Position numbers and translations under genes: made by a program. The notes beneath the pieces are model-generated. The model saw only the letters and a list, made by a program, of their open reading frames with translations. It had not been told where the DNA came from and did no database searches. A DNA stretch of 64,000 bases from positions 6,076,001 through 6,140,000 of the forward strand of contig NZ_AP022587.1 of assembly GCF_010731715.1 (NCBI RefSeq), read 5' to 3'. The DNA is from Mycobacterium stomatepiae. GTDB lineage: Bacteria > Actinomycetota > Actinomycetes > Mycobacteriales > Mycobacteriaceae. Below, piece after piece: positions 45,319 through 53,711 of the stretch; position 1 is the first letter of the stretch; every line of letters starts with the position of its first letter.

Positions 45319-46449
45319 TCAGCGTACCGCTGTCGCGGCGCGGGCGGAATCGAGCCTAAAATCCCGCTTCCAGTGGAACTGTGGCGCGTCGGCGACCATC
45401 ACTCCGGCAGGAGCGTCGATGACCGAAGCGATCGCCTGGACAGCGGGTATGGCGGTGCCGAGCATCGAAGGATGCGTTGGATTGTCTGGGTGAACCGCGT
45501 CGCCGCGTGGGGTCCCGGACAGTTCCGCGCACAGTTGGAAGCTCGGTCGTCCATCGATCTGGATCTTCCAGACATCGTCGCCGTGACCCAGTGCTTCTTC
45601 GGGCCGCATCGCGTCGGTGGCGTACCAATTGACTTGGGTACTCAGGGTGGGGCCATTCGTGCAGTAGGCGGTCCACCGGAATCGCACCAATGCGACCGTG
45701 CCGGCCTTCAAAGTGAACAGGTCCGGAATCTCGATATCCACCGGTGTTGATATGTGATCGTCGTCGCGCTCGAGTCGCTCGATCGTCAGGCCCATGTGAT
45801 GTGCTGCGTAGTAGAGGCTTTGGGTCAGGTAGTTGTTCACGGTGCCCGCTACCGCGTCGACCATTTCCGGTTGGGTGGCTTCCATGCCGAATCCCATGAT
45901 GGTGAGGAATTCTGCGCCGCTAGTGATGTGCTCGATGTTGACATACTCGGAGAGCGAGATTCGCTCCACCGCATTGCACAGCCCCGTCGCGGTCAGCGCC
46001 ACGCGCTCGAACAGAAACCCGGGGTTGATACCCGTACCGAACAGCGTCGCGCCTCCCTTCTTGGCTGCTGCGTCGAGTCGCTCGAACGCCGCGTCGCCGC
46101 GGCGGTGCGGATATTGGTAAGGCAGCACGGTGATGACGTTAATGCCGTGTTCTAGCAACATGACGAGATCGCTGTCGGCAGCGAAGTCGCCGAAGTCGCG
46201 TGGGGCGTGGATGATGCATTCGGGTTGTGTGGCCAGGAATTCGGCGAGGTTGGTGCTGACGCTAACCCCGACGGGCGCCATCCCCGCGAGCTTACCGGCA
46301 TCCGTGCCGTGTTTGGCTGTGTTGTAAGCGAATACGGACACCAGATCGGTTTCGGGAAGGTGGATGAGTTCGCGTATCGCGGCGACACCGACCGTTCCCG
46401 GGCCCCAGACCGCGATTCGATACGGCGGGCGCAGGTCATTACCACTCAT
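45319..46449 (-). CDS. DapB-like NAD(P)-binding dehydrogenase
   Basis: The 376-residue protein begins with a Rossmann loop, YRIAVWGPGTVGVAAIRELI, and has the GTGINPGFLFERVALT segment of the dihydrodipicolinate reductase-like/2,4-diaminopentanoate dehydrogenase group. It is probably an NAD(P)H-dependent amine or imine dehydrogenase acting on an unknown substrate. It lies 18 bases upstream of the LLM gene and is the first gene of that minus-strand operon. Confidence 0.82.
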   Translation of the reverse strand: MSGNDLRPPYRIAVWGPGTVGVAAIRELIHLPETDLVSVFAYNTAKHGTDAGKLAGMAPVGVSVSTNLAEFLATQPECIIHAPRDFGDFAADSDLVMLLEHGINVITVLPYQYPHRRGDAAFERLDAAAKKGGATLFGTGINPGFLFERVALTATGLCNAVERISLSEYVNIEHITSGAEFLTIMGFGMEATQPEMVDAVAGTVNNYLTQSLYYAAHHMGLTIERLERDDDHISTPVDIEIPDLFTLKAGTVALVRFRWTAYCTNGPTLSTQVNWYATDAMRPEEALGHGDDVWKIQIDGRPSFQLCAELSGTPRGDAVHPDNPTHPSMLGTAIPAVQAIASVIDAPAGVMVADAPQFHWKRDFRLDSARAATAVR

Positions 46450-46541
46450 GCCAGCGAACGTTAGTTATACGCGGTTCTGGGCTCAATCGTCTGCGGGGCC
46501 AAACAATTGATCGTTTCGGCCGTCAGACAACGAGGCAGCGG

Positions 46542-47294
46542 TCATGCGTTTGAACGCGCCGCGCGTTCGTCCGTTGCCGCCTCGTCGCGAATGGCGCGCA
46601 GCAGAACGACGGTCATCACGATGTACCAGATGCCAAAGACAGCGGCGGGTATCCAGAACCCGATCACTCCGGTCCATGCGAACGGGCCCGTCTTGAAGAA
46701 GATGATCATGCTCGCCGGAAGCAGCAACAGTGCGACCCAGAGGTTGAAGAACCCGAGCCAACGCGGGAACACCGGCGTTGTGCTGCGGTCGTGGAAGATC
46801 GCAACAACGAGTGCGCCGAGCTGGCCGAAGATCGGTGGCCACGGCAGGATCAACATCACGTAGGACAGGTCGTTGACGAGCTTCGTCAGCTCCGCCGGGC
46901 GCTCGGGGCGAAACAACCCACCGATGAACAGCAGCATCGGGATGATCAACACGACGGTGACGATGATCCCGGAAGCGAACTGCAGAATTGCCAAACTGGG
47001 CACACGCAACTCGGTTCGCCGGATTTGCATGCTGATCGCGAAGAAGAACGGGATCGTCAAGAAGATGCCGATCAATGCCAGCAGCGCGCCGAGCCGGTGG
47101 GCGTTGACGGTCTCACCGTAGGCCGCGGCCACCTGCTGGGCTTGCCACGACGGTGGTATGAGCGGAATGAAACCGCCCATCAAACCCCAACCGCCGAACA
47201 ACAGAACCACGAACGCCGGACCACACCACGTGCAGAAGGTCTGGATCTTGCGCGACAATTCGATGTCGCGCAGCAGCTCGTCGGGTGCCGTCAT
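46542..47294 (-). CDS. FPRW/GPFAWNG-family membrane protein (copy 3)
   Basis: The 250-residue protein has about six membrane segments with the landmarks FIPLIPPSW, HRLGALLALIG, MQIRRTE, LFRPERPAELT, FPRWLGF and FFKTGPFAWTG. The ATG at 47294 overlaps the stop of the CrtI-like oxidase by ATGA, so the two are translationally coupled. The open frame extends upstream into the oxidase, but the overlap fixes the start. This coupling is the best evidence that the family works with a membrane-associated oxidase. Confidence 0.85.
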   Translation of the reverse strand: MTAPDELLRDIELSRKIQTFCTWCGPAFVVLLFGGWGLMGGFIPLIPPSWQAQQVAAAYGETVNAHRLGALLALIGIFLTIPFFFAISMQIRRTELRVPSLAILQFASGIIVTVVLIIPMLLFIGGLFRPERPAELTKLVNDLSYVMLILPWPPIFGQLGALVVAIFHDRSTTPVFPRWLGFFNLWVALLLLPASMIIFFKTGPFAWTGVIGFWIPAAVFGIWYIVMTVVLLRAIRDEAATDERAARSNA

Positions 47295-48889
47295 TGCTTC
47301 CTTTGGTCGCGGATCGCCGTCTGCGCGGCGAGCTTGCCCGGCAGGGCGCACACTCCGCCCACGGGGTGGGTGCCCGCGCCACTGAGATAGAGCCCCTGCA
47401 CCGGCGTCCGATAGCCGCCCAGGCCGGCCGCGGGCTTCAGTGGCCCGAACCGGGTGATCAGCGGGTCGACGTGATAGACGTTGCCCGCCGGAGCGTTGAA
47501 CCTCTCTTCGAGGTCGGGTCCACCGAGCACGGCCCGATCGATCTCGAGCTTGTCGAGTCCCTGGTAATGCTGCGCAGTATCCCGCAATACGGCGTCGCCG
47601 ACCTTGTCGCGGACGTCGTCCCATGGCTCTTCCGGTGTCGCCGGGATGACGCCCGACCACAGCCACAAATTGTCACGTCCCTCGGGGGCCTGGGTGGGGT
47701 CCACCGCGGTCGGGATAATGGCACAGCTGACCGGCACCGGGTCTGGCCATTGCCCGCGCACAACGGCGTTCCAAGCGTCGTCCTGTTCCTTCAGGGTGTG
47801 CCAGGCAATGAGGTACTTGCGCAGGTCCAGTCCGTCACCGCGCCAATCTTCGTGCTTCTTCATCGTCACTTGGCCCTCGAGGGCGACGTTGATCTTCAGC
47901 GAAGTCGCGTGTGTCTTGCGAATCGGAATGTCCTTGGCGCGCGCCGAAAGTTTCGTATCCAGCGTGCCCTCCGGCAGCAGTTCGTTGAGCGTCACGACCG
48001 GATTGCAGGTCGTCAGGACACCCTTGCGTGCCGCGACGAAGCGACCGGATTCCAGCTGCACGCCGGTCACCCGGTCGTTGGACACGGCAAGCCGCTGCAC
48101 TCGGGTGTTGGTATGCACCGTGCCGCCCAGCGCAGTGAGGCAGCGATGCAGGGCAGCGAGCAGCGCGCCGGCGCCGCCGACCGGCATCGCATTCGCAACC
48201 TTTTGCACGACACCGAGATAGATCATCGCCCATGCGGTCGCGTCCAGACGCATCTGCGAGAAGGCCGCCATGGCTGCCAGTGCGCCCTTGGGCAATTCGG
48301 TTTCGAAGGTCTCCTCGAGGAATTCGGTGTGCGACGCGGTGATCATGTTGCGCAAGCCGGCGATCTTCTTGAGGTGGCGGGCGGCGCCGAATAACGAGCC
48401 GGCCATCTCGCGATTGAACGGGCGCAGTGGATGCGACTTCATGTAGGCCACGACCACGTCCATGATCGGGTCCAGCGCGTTAGCCATGTCCAGCCACGCT
48501 CGGGCGTCTTTAGGTGAAAAGCGCCGCAGTTCGTCGGCGGTGCGGCTGGCGTCCTTCCAGATGGCGAGCGAACTTCCGTCCGGCGCCAACTGAATGTGCG
48601 CGGGGTCCACCGAGATTCGTCGTAGCCCGTATTTGTGGAGTTGGAGATCCTCGGCCACTCCGGAGAGCTGGAAAATCCCGGTCAGCTGGATGGCGCCCTC
48701 GTTGAAGTAGTGACCCGGAGCCTTCGACAGGGTGGCGTTGGTGGAGGTCATCCCGCCCACGGTGGGCGACGCTTCCACGACGGCCACCCGAAATCCGGCC
48801 CGGGCCAGGTAACACGCGGCGGTCAACCCGTTGTGTCCGGCCCCGATGATCAAGTAGTCGGCATCGGTGGGCAGATTATTTTCCGTCAT
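47291..48889 (-). CDS. CrtI-like FAD-dependent oxidoreductase
   Basis: The 532-residue protein has YLIIGAGHNGLTAACYLARAG, VVEASPTVGGMTS, the block MKKHEDWRGDGLDLRKYL and the C-terminal GAGTHPVGGVCALPG. It is the paralogue of the oxidase at 2346-4049. ATG 48889 (MTENNLP) is chosen; the frame upstream of it overlaps the divergent TetR gene. It is translationally coupled to membrane protein copy 3. A 10-base AATC-AA-GATT palindrome lies 31 bases upstream. Confidence 0.9.
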   Translation of the reverse strand: MTENNLPTDADYLIIGAGHNGLTAACYLARAGFRVAVVEASPTVGGMTSTNATLSKAPGHYFNEGAIQLTGIFQLSGVAEDLQLHKYGLRRISVDPAHIQLAPDGSSLAIWKDASRTADELRRFSPKDARAWLDMANALDPIMDVVVAYMKSHPLRPFNREMAGSLFGAARHLKKIAGLRNMITASHTEFLEETFETELPKGALAAMAAFSQMRLDATAWAMIYLGVVQKVANAMPVGGAGALLAALHRCLTALGGTVHTNTRVQRLAVSNDRVTGVQLESGRFVAARKGVLTTCNPVVTLNELLPEGTLDTKLSARAKDIPIRKTHATSLKINVALEGQVTMKKHEDWRGDGLDLRKYLIAWHTLKEQDDAWNAVVRGQWPDPVPVSCAIIPTAVDPTQAPEGRDNLWLWSGVIPATPEEPWDDVRDKVGDAVLRDTAQHYQGLDKLEIDRAVLGGPDLEERFNAPAGNVYHVDPLITRFGPLKPAAGLGGYRTPVQGLYLSGAGTHPVGGVCALPGKLAAQTAIRDQRKQ

Positions 48890-48919
48890 ACCTGTGATCC
48901 TGATCGAACTCGATTGCAA

Positions 48920-48929
48920 AATCAAGATT
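48920..48929. promoter_or_regulatory. Family B operator core
   Basis: AATCAAGATT is a perfect palindrome in the 43-base gap between the divergent CrtI-like gene and the TetR gene. It is the core of the family B element found at 55929-55944 and, with a mismatch, at 7851-7866. Confidence 0.55.
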
Positions 48930-48932
48930 GAG

Positions 48933-49586
48933 ATGACGATCGAATACGATACTGCTGTCGTGACACTTCCCGCTGCCCCGATGGGGCGCCGCGATCGGCG
49001 AAAGGCCGAAGCTCGGCAACGGCTCCTGAACGCAGCCCATCGGCTGATTGCCGAGAACGGGGTGGCGGACCTTCGAATCGGCGATGTCACCGATCTTGCC
49101 GATCTGGGCTTCGGCACCTTTTACACCTACTTCCCGTCCAAGGACGCGCTCATCGAGGCGGTCGTCGCCGATCTGCTCGCCAGCCTGGCCGCTCGGATTG
49201 GTTCCGACGCACTCGAGTTCAGCGATCCCGCCGAGGCCGCCTCGGCGTCCTATCGGCGTTTCCTGCGCTTCAGCCGAGACGAGCCCGAATTGGCGCGGGT
49301 GCTCGTCGAACTCGACCGGGTCAACGCGATCTTCGAGGACGCGGTGACGCCGTGGGCGATGGAGACGCTGTCCCGCGGCCGTAAATCCGGCCGATTCACG
49401 ATCGACGATCTGGAGCTTGCCCTGACATCGATCGTGGGTGCGGCGCTGGCCGCCATCCGGTCGATCCTCGCCGGCCGCCTGCCCCCGGGTCCCAAGACCG
49501 AGTCCCGCGGCGCGGAGATGATGCTGCGCGGCTTCGGCGTCGACCCCGAGTCCGCGCGGGAGATTGCGCGACGGAAACTGCCGTAG
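48933..49586 (+). CDS. TetR-family regulator (candidate for family B sites)
   Basis: The 217-residue form from ATG 48933 has a TetR domain (LRIGDVTDLADLGFGTFYTYFPSKDAL) and a helical ligand domain; ATG 48978 (MGRRDRRK) is an alternative start. It resembles the TetR at 36908 throughout, suggesting duplication with its module. Being divergent from the CrtI-like oxidase with the AATCAAGATT palindrome between them, it probably represses that operon and possibly the genes at 7891 and 55964. Confidence 0.86.
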   Translation: MTIEYDTAVVTLPAAPMGRRDRRKAEARQRLLNAAHRLIAENGVADLRIGDVTDLADLGFGTFYTYFPSKDALIEAVVADLLASLAARIGSDALEFSDPAEAASASYRRFLRFSRDEPELARVLVELDRVNAIFEDAVTPWAMETLSRGRKSGRFTIDDLELALTSIVGAALAAIRSILAGRLPPGPKTESRGAEMMLRGFGVDPESAREIARRKLP

Positions 49587-49866
49587 CTTCCATCCGCAGC
49601 AAGACCACCCCTGGCGTACGCGGAGTGACGCTCAGAATCGTTCCACAACAAGGCATTTCATCACACCCGGCGTTCGGCGGACAACCGCGGCGGTGCAGTC
49701 GGCAGCTCCCCTGATCGGCGTGTGCCGACGTCAAGCGCACTGAATTCTAATTCATTATTGAAAAGAGTTTCAGCGAGGACTAGTTTGATAGGCACCGAAT
49801 GGTCCCGGGGAATTCCGTCTGCCTGAACGGGGTCGATCGATAGCCCGACCTGAAGGAGCCGCCCTC

Positions 49867-50685
49867 ATGGCACTACAACACGACTTTGGCCACGAGACTG
49901 TCCGTGCGGCCAGGAAATCCGCGAGTGTGGCCGAGCCGTTGAACGCGTCCGTAGTTTCGGGCTTCGGGGCTCAGCGAACGTTCCAACGCGCGTGCGCTTT
50001 TAGCGGCATCATCTGCCCGTTGTTGTTCTTTGGTGGACTGATGCTGTCCGGGTTCCTACCGCCGCTGCGGCCGGGCGCGTCGGCGATTGAGATCGCTGCG
50101 CACTACCAACAACATGCGACCGGAATCCGGTTCGGTGCGGCGTTGATCCTGTTGGCGTCGATGTTCTACATCGCTTACTCGGGAGCGATCTACGGACAAA
50201 TCCGCCGCATCCCTGGTGCTGGCCACACCGCGGCGGGCGTGGCACTGGCCGGCGGAGCGGTGGCCTCGGTGACATTCATGATTCCTCCGATGTTGTGGGC
50301 GGTCACCGCGTTTCGTCCCGAGCGCGCGGCGGAGACCACCCAGGCGCTGAACGACATGGCCTGGTTCATCGTGGTGATGCCGTGGGCGCCGTTCATGGCG
50401 CAGAACTTCGCGTTCGCCTTCGCCATCCTCACCGATTCGCAACGCAGGCCACTGTTTCCGCGTTGGCTTGGCTACCTCAACATCTGGGCCACTCTGGTCT
50501 ACACCCCGGCCATCGTGTTGCAGTTCTTCAAGGATGGTCCGTTCGCGTGGAACGGTGTCTTCGTCTTCTGGTTGCCGGCGGTGGTCTTCGGTATTCAGTT
50601 CGTGGCGAATACCGTCTGGCTGCTGAAAGCGGGGAGCTCCTCAACCGTTACCGTCGACGACTCGATCGCCCGCGATAGCGCCTGA
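49867..50685 (+). CDS. FPRW/GPFAWNG-family membrane protein (copy 4)
   Basis: The 272-residue protein has a polar N-terminal extension of about 35 residues, then membrane segments with FLPPLRPGASA, IRFGAALILLASM, IRRIPGAGHT, AFRPERAAETTQ, FPRWLGY and FFKDGPFAWNG. GAAGGAG precedes ATG 49867. It is most like copy 2. Copy 5 follows after 5 bases, forming a tandem pair. The 280 bases upstream hold no gene; CTAATTCATTATTGAA near 49747 is AT-rich and probably promoter DNA. Confidence 0.84.
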   Translation: MALQHDFGHETVRAARKSASVAEPLNASVVSGFGAQRTFQRACAFSGIICPLLFFGGLMLSGFLPPLRPGASAIEIAAHYQQHATGIRFGAALILLASMFYIAYSGAIYGQIRRIPGAGHTAAGVALAGGAVASVTFMIPPMLWAVTAFRPERAAETTQALNDMAWFIVVMPWAPFMAQNFAFAFAILTDSQRRPLFPRWLGYLNIWATLVYTPAIVLQFFKDGPFAWNGVFVFWLPAVVFGIQFVANTVWLLKAGSSSTVTVDDSIARDSA

Positions 50686-50690
50686 CGGCA

Positions 50691-51785
50691 ATGGGGGACG
50701 CGCGGCTGCAGCGGATCGGGATCTGGTGCGGGCCCGCCATGGCGATTGTGACCCTGGTCGGTGCTGTCCTGCTCGGCCGGTTCATTCAGCCCTTCATGAG
50801 CCCGTCGGACACCGTGGCCGTGTTGGCGGCGAAGTATGCCGAACACACCACTGGCGTTCGCATCGGTGCAATTGTCTCGGCCATTGGTCTCGCCCTCATC
50901 GGCCCGTTTGGCGGCGCGATCGCGGCGCAGACACGGCCGGCGGAGGGTGCGCGCCCCTTTCTCACCTATGTCCAGGTCGTCTCCGTCGCGGTCGCGAGTG
51001 TTTTTGTCGTGCTGGCATGCACGATATGGGCGCTCACCGCGTTTCGTCCCGGTGACTACCCGCCCGAGATTGTGCGATACAGCAACGATCTGGCCTACTT
51101 TCTCTTCATCTTCACCTGGCCGCCCTTCACGGTCTGGTTTATCGCGATCGCACTCGCCGCGTTCAAGGATCCCGACGAAGCGCCATTCCCGCGGTGGTCC
51201 GGATATCTGTGCATCTGGCTCGCGATGCAAATCTCGGCGGGCGCGTTGATCGCCTTCTTCAAGACAGGGCCGTTCGCTTACAACGGGCTTTTCGCCCTGT
51301 ACCTTCCGGTCATACTCTTCTTCGTCTGGGTGGTCGCGATGACCTTTGCGATGTTGCGGACCTATCCGGCCGGCGGTAGGCGACCGTGCGGGAGATCGCT
51401 CGGCGACAACCACTGCGGTGCGCCCGACCGAGCCTGCGTTACCGTCGACGATCGCGCGGTTTCAGATCGCGACCTCCGGCCGGCGTCCGCAGTCATTAAT
51501 GGTGCAAGGGATTCCGACTTTCCGGGTCGCGTTGCCGCCCGCGGCTGGACACCGTTCCCGGCGTCGGACGGCGCGGGGTCAGAAATCGTCGGCTCGGCAT
51601 TCGCCTCCTGTAGTGCCGACAATGGCTTGTTTCGCACCCGAAATCAGATTCCCAGTGCACCGAATGTGTCCAGGTCAACGACGGCAGCGACGTGCCGTTC
51701 GGCCATGACCGAAACCCGGTCAATAGGTTGCATTTCCGGCGGTGTCAGAGCCCAGAACGTTCCGTGCAGGCTGCTGCGTCGGTAG
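50691..51785 (+). CDS. FPRW/GPFAWNG-family membrane protein (copy 5) with aberrant C-terminus
   Basis: Residues 1 to about 225 are a normal copy: FIQPFMSPSD, VRIGAIVSAIG, AFRPGDYPPEI, FPRWSGY and FFKTGPFAYNG. After about 51365 the frame continues for some 135 residues of non-membrane, Arg/Ala/Ser-rich sequence and overlaps the opposing APH-like gene by 142 bases. That tail runs through a relic of a PEP-utilising domain and is probably read-through after loss of the original stop. Its real end is uncertain. Confidence 0.72.
   Translation: MGDARLQRIGIWCGPAMAIVTLVGAVLLGRFIQPFMSPSDTVAVLAAKYAEHTTGVRIGAIVSAIGLALIGPFGGAIAAQTRPAEGARPFLTYVQVVSVAVASVFVVLACTIWALTAFRPGDYPPEIVRYSNDLAYFLFIFTWPPFTVWFIAIALAAFKDPDEAPFPRWSGYLCIWLAMQISAGALIAFFKTGPFAYNGLFALYLPVILFFVWVVAMTFAMLRTYPAGGRRPCGRSLGDNHCGAPDRACVTVDDRAVSDRDLRPASAVINGARDSDFPGRVAARGWTPFPASDGAGSEIVGSAFASCSADNGLFRTRNQIPSAPNVSRSTTAATCRSAMTETRSIGCISGGVRAQNVPCRLLRR
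51421..51540 (-). pseudogene. Relic of a PEP-utilising phosphohistidine domain end
   Basis: Read on the minus strand this stretch gives VGIPCTIND, GRRPEV, a stop, then AIVDGNAGSV. It aligns with the end of the protein at 52776-53711 (LGIPCVINTV, SRRLRTG, TVDGDTGTV). Both share the string GCAAGGGATTCCGA on the plus strand. It is a decayed duplicate of that C-terminus. Confidence 0.5.
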
Positions 51786-52705
51786 GCTTCGAAGGCTTTT
51801 TCATACGACAAGTCAGGTCCGCCGTGGGCCTTCAGGTTCTTGAGATAGCCGCGTAACAGTTCTTCCTGGTGTTCTCGGCGATCGGCGATCTCGAGAGCAC
51901 CGACGAGGAAGTACGCGACGTCATAGCTCCAGGGGCCCAGACAGGGACATTGCCAGTCGAGAAAACCGGGAGCGCCAGAGGTGTCGAGGAAGGTGTTGCC
52001 GACGTGGGCATCGCCATGCGCGAGACAGAGATGCTGGCTGTCGTCCCATGCCCATAGGGTCGAAAATGCCAGGCGGAATCCCGCTGCGTCGGGAAGGTGG
52101 GCAGACAGCGCAGTAAGTTCGGGCACCAAACGCTGTCGCTGCACGTGTTCGGTGGAAAACAGTACGGGTGCCGCGCCGCGCACCGAGGTTGATCCCACGG
52201 CCAAACCGAGGCCTTGTGCGTCAGCTGCCGTGTTCCAGGTTGCGGCATGCCACTTGGCCTGTTGCTCGAGGCCCGCGGCGACGGCATCAGGTGTCCAAGG
52301 CTGGGTCGGCTCGCCGAATGTATACCCGGTGTTGCGCAGGTTCTCGAGGATCACGATGCCTTGGGAGCGGCTATTGTCGATGGCAGCGTAGTAGCAGGTC
52401 GGCAGCCGCAATGTGGTGCGCGCGGCGATGTTGCCGTAGAAGATCGCTTCCAACACATAGGCTTCGGCGACTCCGAAGGCGCGGACCTGTTCGCCGAAGC
52501 CGCCTTTGACGCAGATACTGGAAGGGCCGTCGGCGTCTGGGTCGACGTAGGTCACGTCAAAGAAAAGTTTTGTTCCGGTGCCTCGGATCGCGCCGGACGG
52601 CGCCAGCGCGGCGATGGTATGTCCCAGTGCCTGACTGAGGAATTCGGGTGTCAGGTCTTCCTCGGCCATGGGCAGGGTAGCTTCTCGCCGCAATTTTGCC
52701 GTCAT
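51644..52705 (-). CDS. APH-like phosphotransferase family protein
   Basis: The 353-residue protein has an N-lobe with RGTGTKLFFDVTY, a long insertion, the catalytic loop AHGDAHVGNTFL and metal motif GFLDWQC. It keeps the His of HGD, unlike the kinase at 34459. It belongs to the choline/aminoglycoside-kinase fold with a likely small hydroxylated metabolite as substrate. Membrane protein copies 4 and 5 converge on it; the PEP-type C-terminal gene lies upstream in the same direction. Confidence 0.86.
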   Translation of the reverse strand: MTAKLRREATLPMAEEDLTPEFLSQALGHTIAALAPSGAIRGTGTKLFFDVTYVDPDADGPSSICVKGGFGEQVRAFGVAEAYVLEAIFYGNIAARTTLRLPTCYYAAIDNSRSQGIVILENLRNTGYTFGEPTQPWTPDAVAAGLEQQAKWHAATWNTAADAQGLGLAVGSTSVRGAAPVLFSTEHVQRQRLVPELTALSAHLPDAAGFRLAFSTLWAWDDSQHLCLAHGDAHVGNTFLDTSGAPGFLDWQCPCLGPWSYDVAYFLVGALEIADRREHQEELLRGYLKNLKAHGGPDLSYEKAFEAYRRSSLHGTFWALTPPEMQPIDRVSVMAERHVAAVVDLDTFGALGI

Positions 52706-52775
52706 GCGTGCTCCTTGTCGTGGGATTTTTTCCCGGAGCCGTTGGCCCGTCCAAGCCTCACCGACCGCCGCGCTA

Positions 52776-53711
52776 CTACGATGGCTGCACTCGTACCGTG
52801 CCCGTGTCGCCGTCGACGGTCACTCGGTCGCCGGTGCGCAGCCGCCGGCTGCCGTCCACAGTGTTTATTACGCAAGGGATTCCGAGTTCACGTGCGACGA
52901 TGGCGCCGTGCGACAGCGACCCGCCGATGTCGATCACCACCGCCGCGGCAACCGACAGTAGCGGGGCCCACGAGGGGTCGGTGATTCGGCACACCAGGAT
53001 GTCGCCGGGTTCGAAATCGTCGGCCTGGTCGCTGTCGGCATCGTGGATGACGCGCACTATTCCTTCGACTGTCCCGGGGCTGACCCCCATGCCCGAGACC
53101 TCGTCGACACGCTCATCCGACGGCTCGACGCCTTCCAGCGAGACCGGTGTGGGATTGCCTTGCCAGATCGGCGGCAGGTCCAGGCCGCGGTATCGGGTGT
53201 AAAGGGCTCGACGTTCGGCGATGATGTCGCCGCGCTCAGCCCGCGGGTCGGCTAGCAGTTCATCGAGGGTCAGAAAGAACACGTCTTCGGCATCGTCGAG
53301 CACGCCTTCGTCGGCCAACGACGCGCCGATAGTCCGGGCGCCGGCTCGCATCCCGTCCATCGCCAACAGGAAGCCGGCCTTGCCAACCTCGCGACCCAGC
53401 ACGAACCGGCGCGTCAACGCGAGCATCGGGGCGACCACCGGACGCTGCGACCGCGAAAGGCTTTCCCGCAGTTGGTGTTCGGCGCTTGTCCTGGAAAGCC
53501 GGGTGGACTCCGCGTTGGCCAGCGGATCGGCGCCCGACTTGCGGTACGACTCGGCTAGGGCTCGGATCGGGGTGAGGTCCTCCCGCCAGGAGCGGCTCGA
53601 CACGTCGCCCTCACCGCGGCCATGGTAGCCATGACGGCGCACGAACTCGGGCTCCGTAAGCCGCCCGCCGGCCAGCTCGCGTACGTCGGCGACGACGGCG
53701 GACTCCTCCAT
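52776..53711 (-). CDS. PEP-utilising-type protein, C-terminal half
   Basis: The 311-residue frame begins abruptly, then has VRRHGYHGRGEGDVSSRSWR, a helical linker (FFLTLDELLADPRAE) and the swivelling phosphohistidine domain (GILVCRITDP-like, GGSLSHGAIVARELGIPCV with the His). The ATP-grasp-like or N-terminal region is missing; the frame starts where a 5'-truncated hydrolase begins on the other strand. It is related to, but different from, the N-terminal half at 11325, since both contain the HGYHG block. It is probably truncated by a deletion at about 53710. Confidence 0.68.
   Translation of the reverse strand: MEESAVVADVRELAGGRLTEPEFVRRHGYHGRGEGDVSSRSWREDLTPIRALAESYRKSGADPLANAESTRLSRTSAEHQLRESLSRSQRPVVAPMLALTRRFVLGREVGKAGFLLAMDGMRAGARTIGASLADEGVLDDAEDVFFLTLDELLADPRAERGDIIAERRALYTRYRGLDLPPIWQGNPTPVSLEGVEPSDERVDEVSGMGVSPGTVEGIVRVIHDADSDQADDFEPGDILVCRITDPSWAPLLSVAAAVVIDIGGSLSHGAIVARELGIPCVINTVDGSRRLRTGDRVTVDGDTGTVRVQPS

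Noticed and set aside
2346..48889. A carotenoid biosynthesis locus because of CrtI-like genes
   Set aside because: No crtB, crtE or cyclase gene is present, and the proteins resemble PYROXD2-like oxidoreductases more than true phytoene desaturases.
11325..53711. A single inversion between 12.3 and 53.7 kb that would rejoin one split PEP-type gene
   Set aside because: Orientation would fit, but both halves contain the HGYHG block with different flanking residues, so they are two paralogues and not two pieces of one gene.
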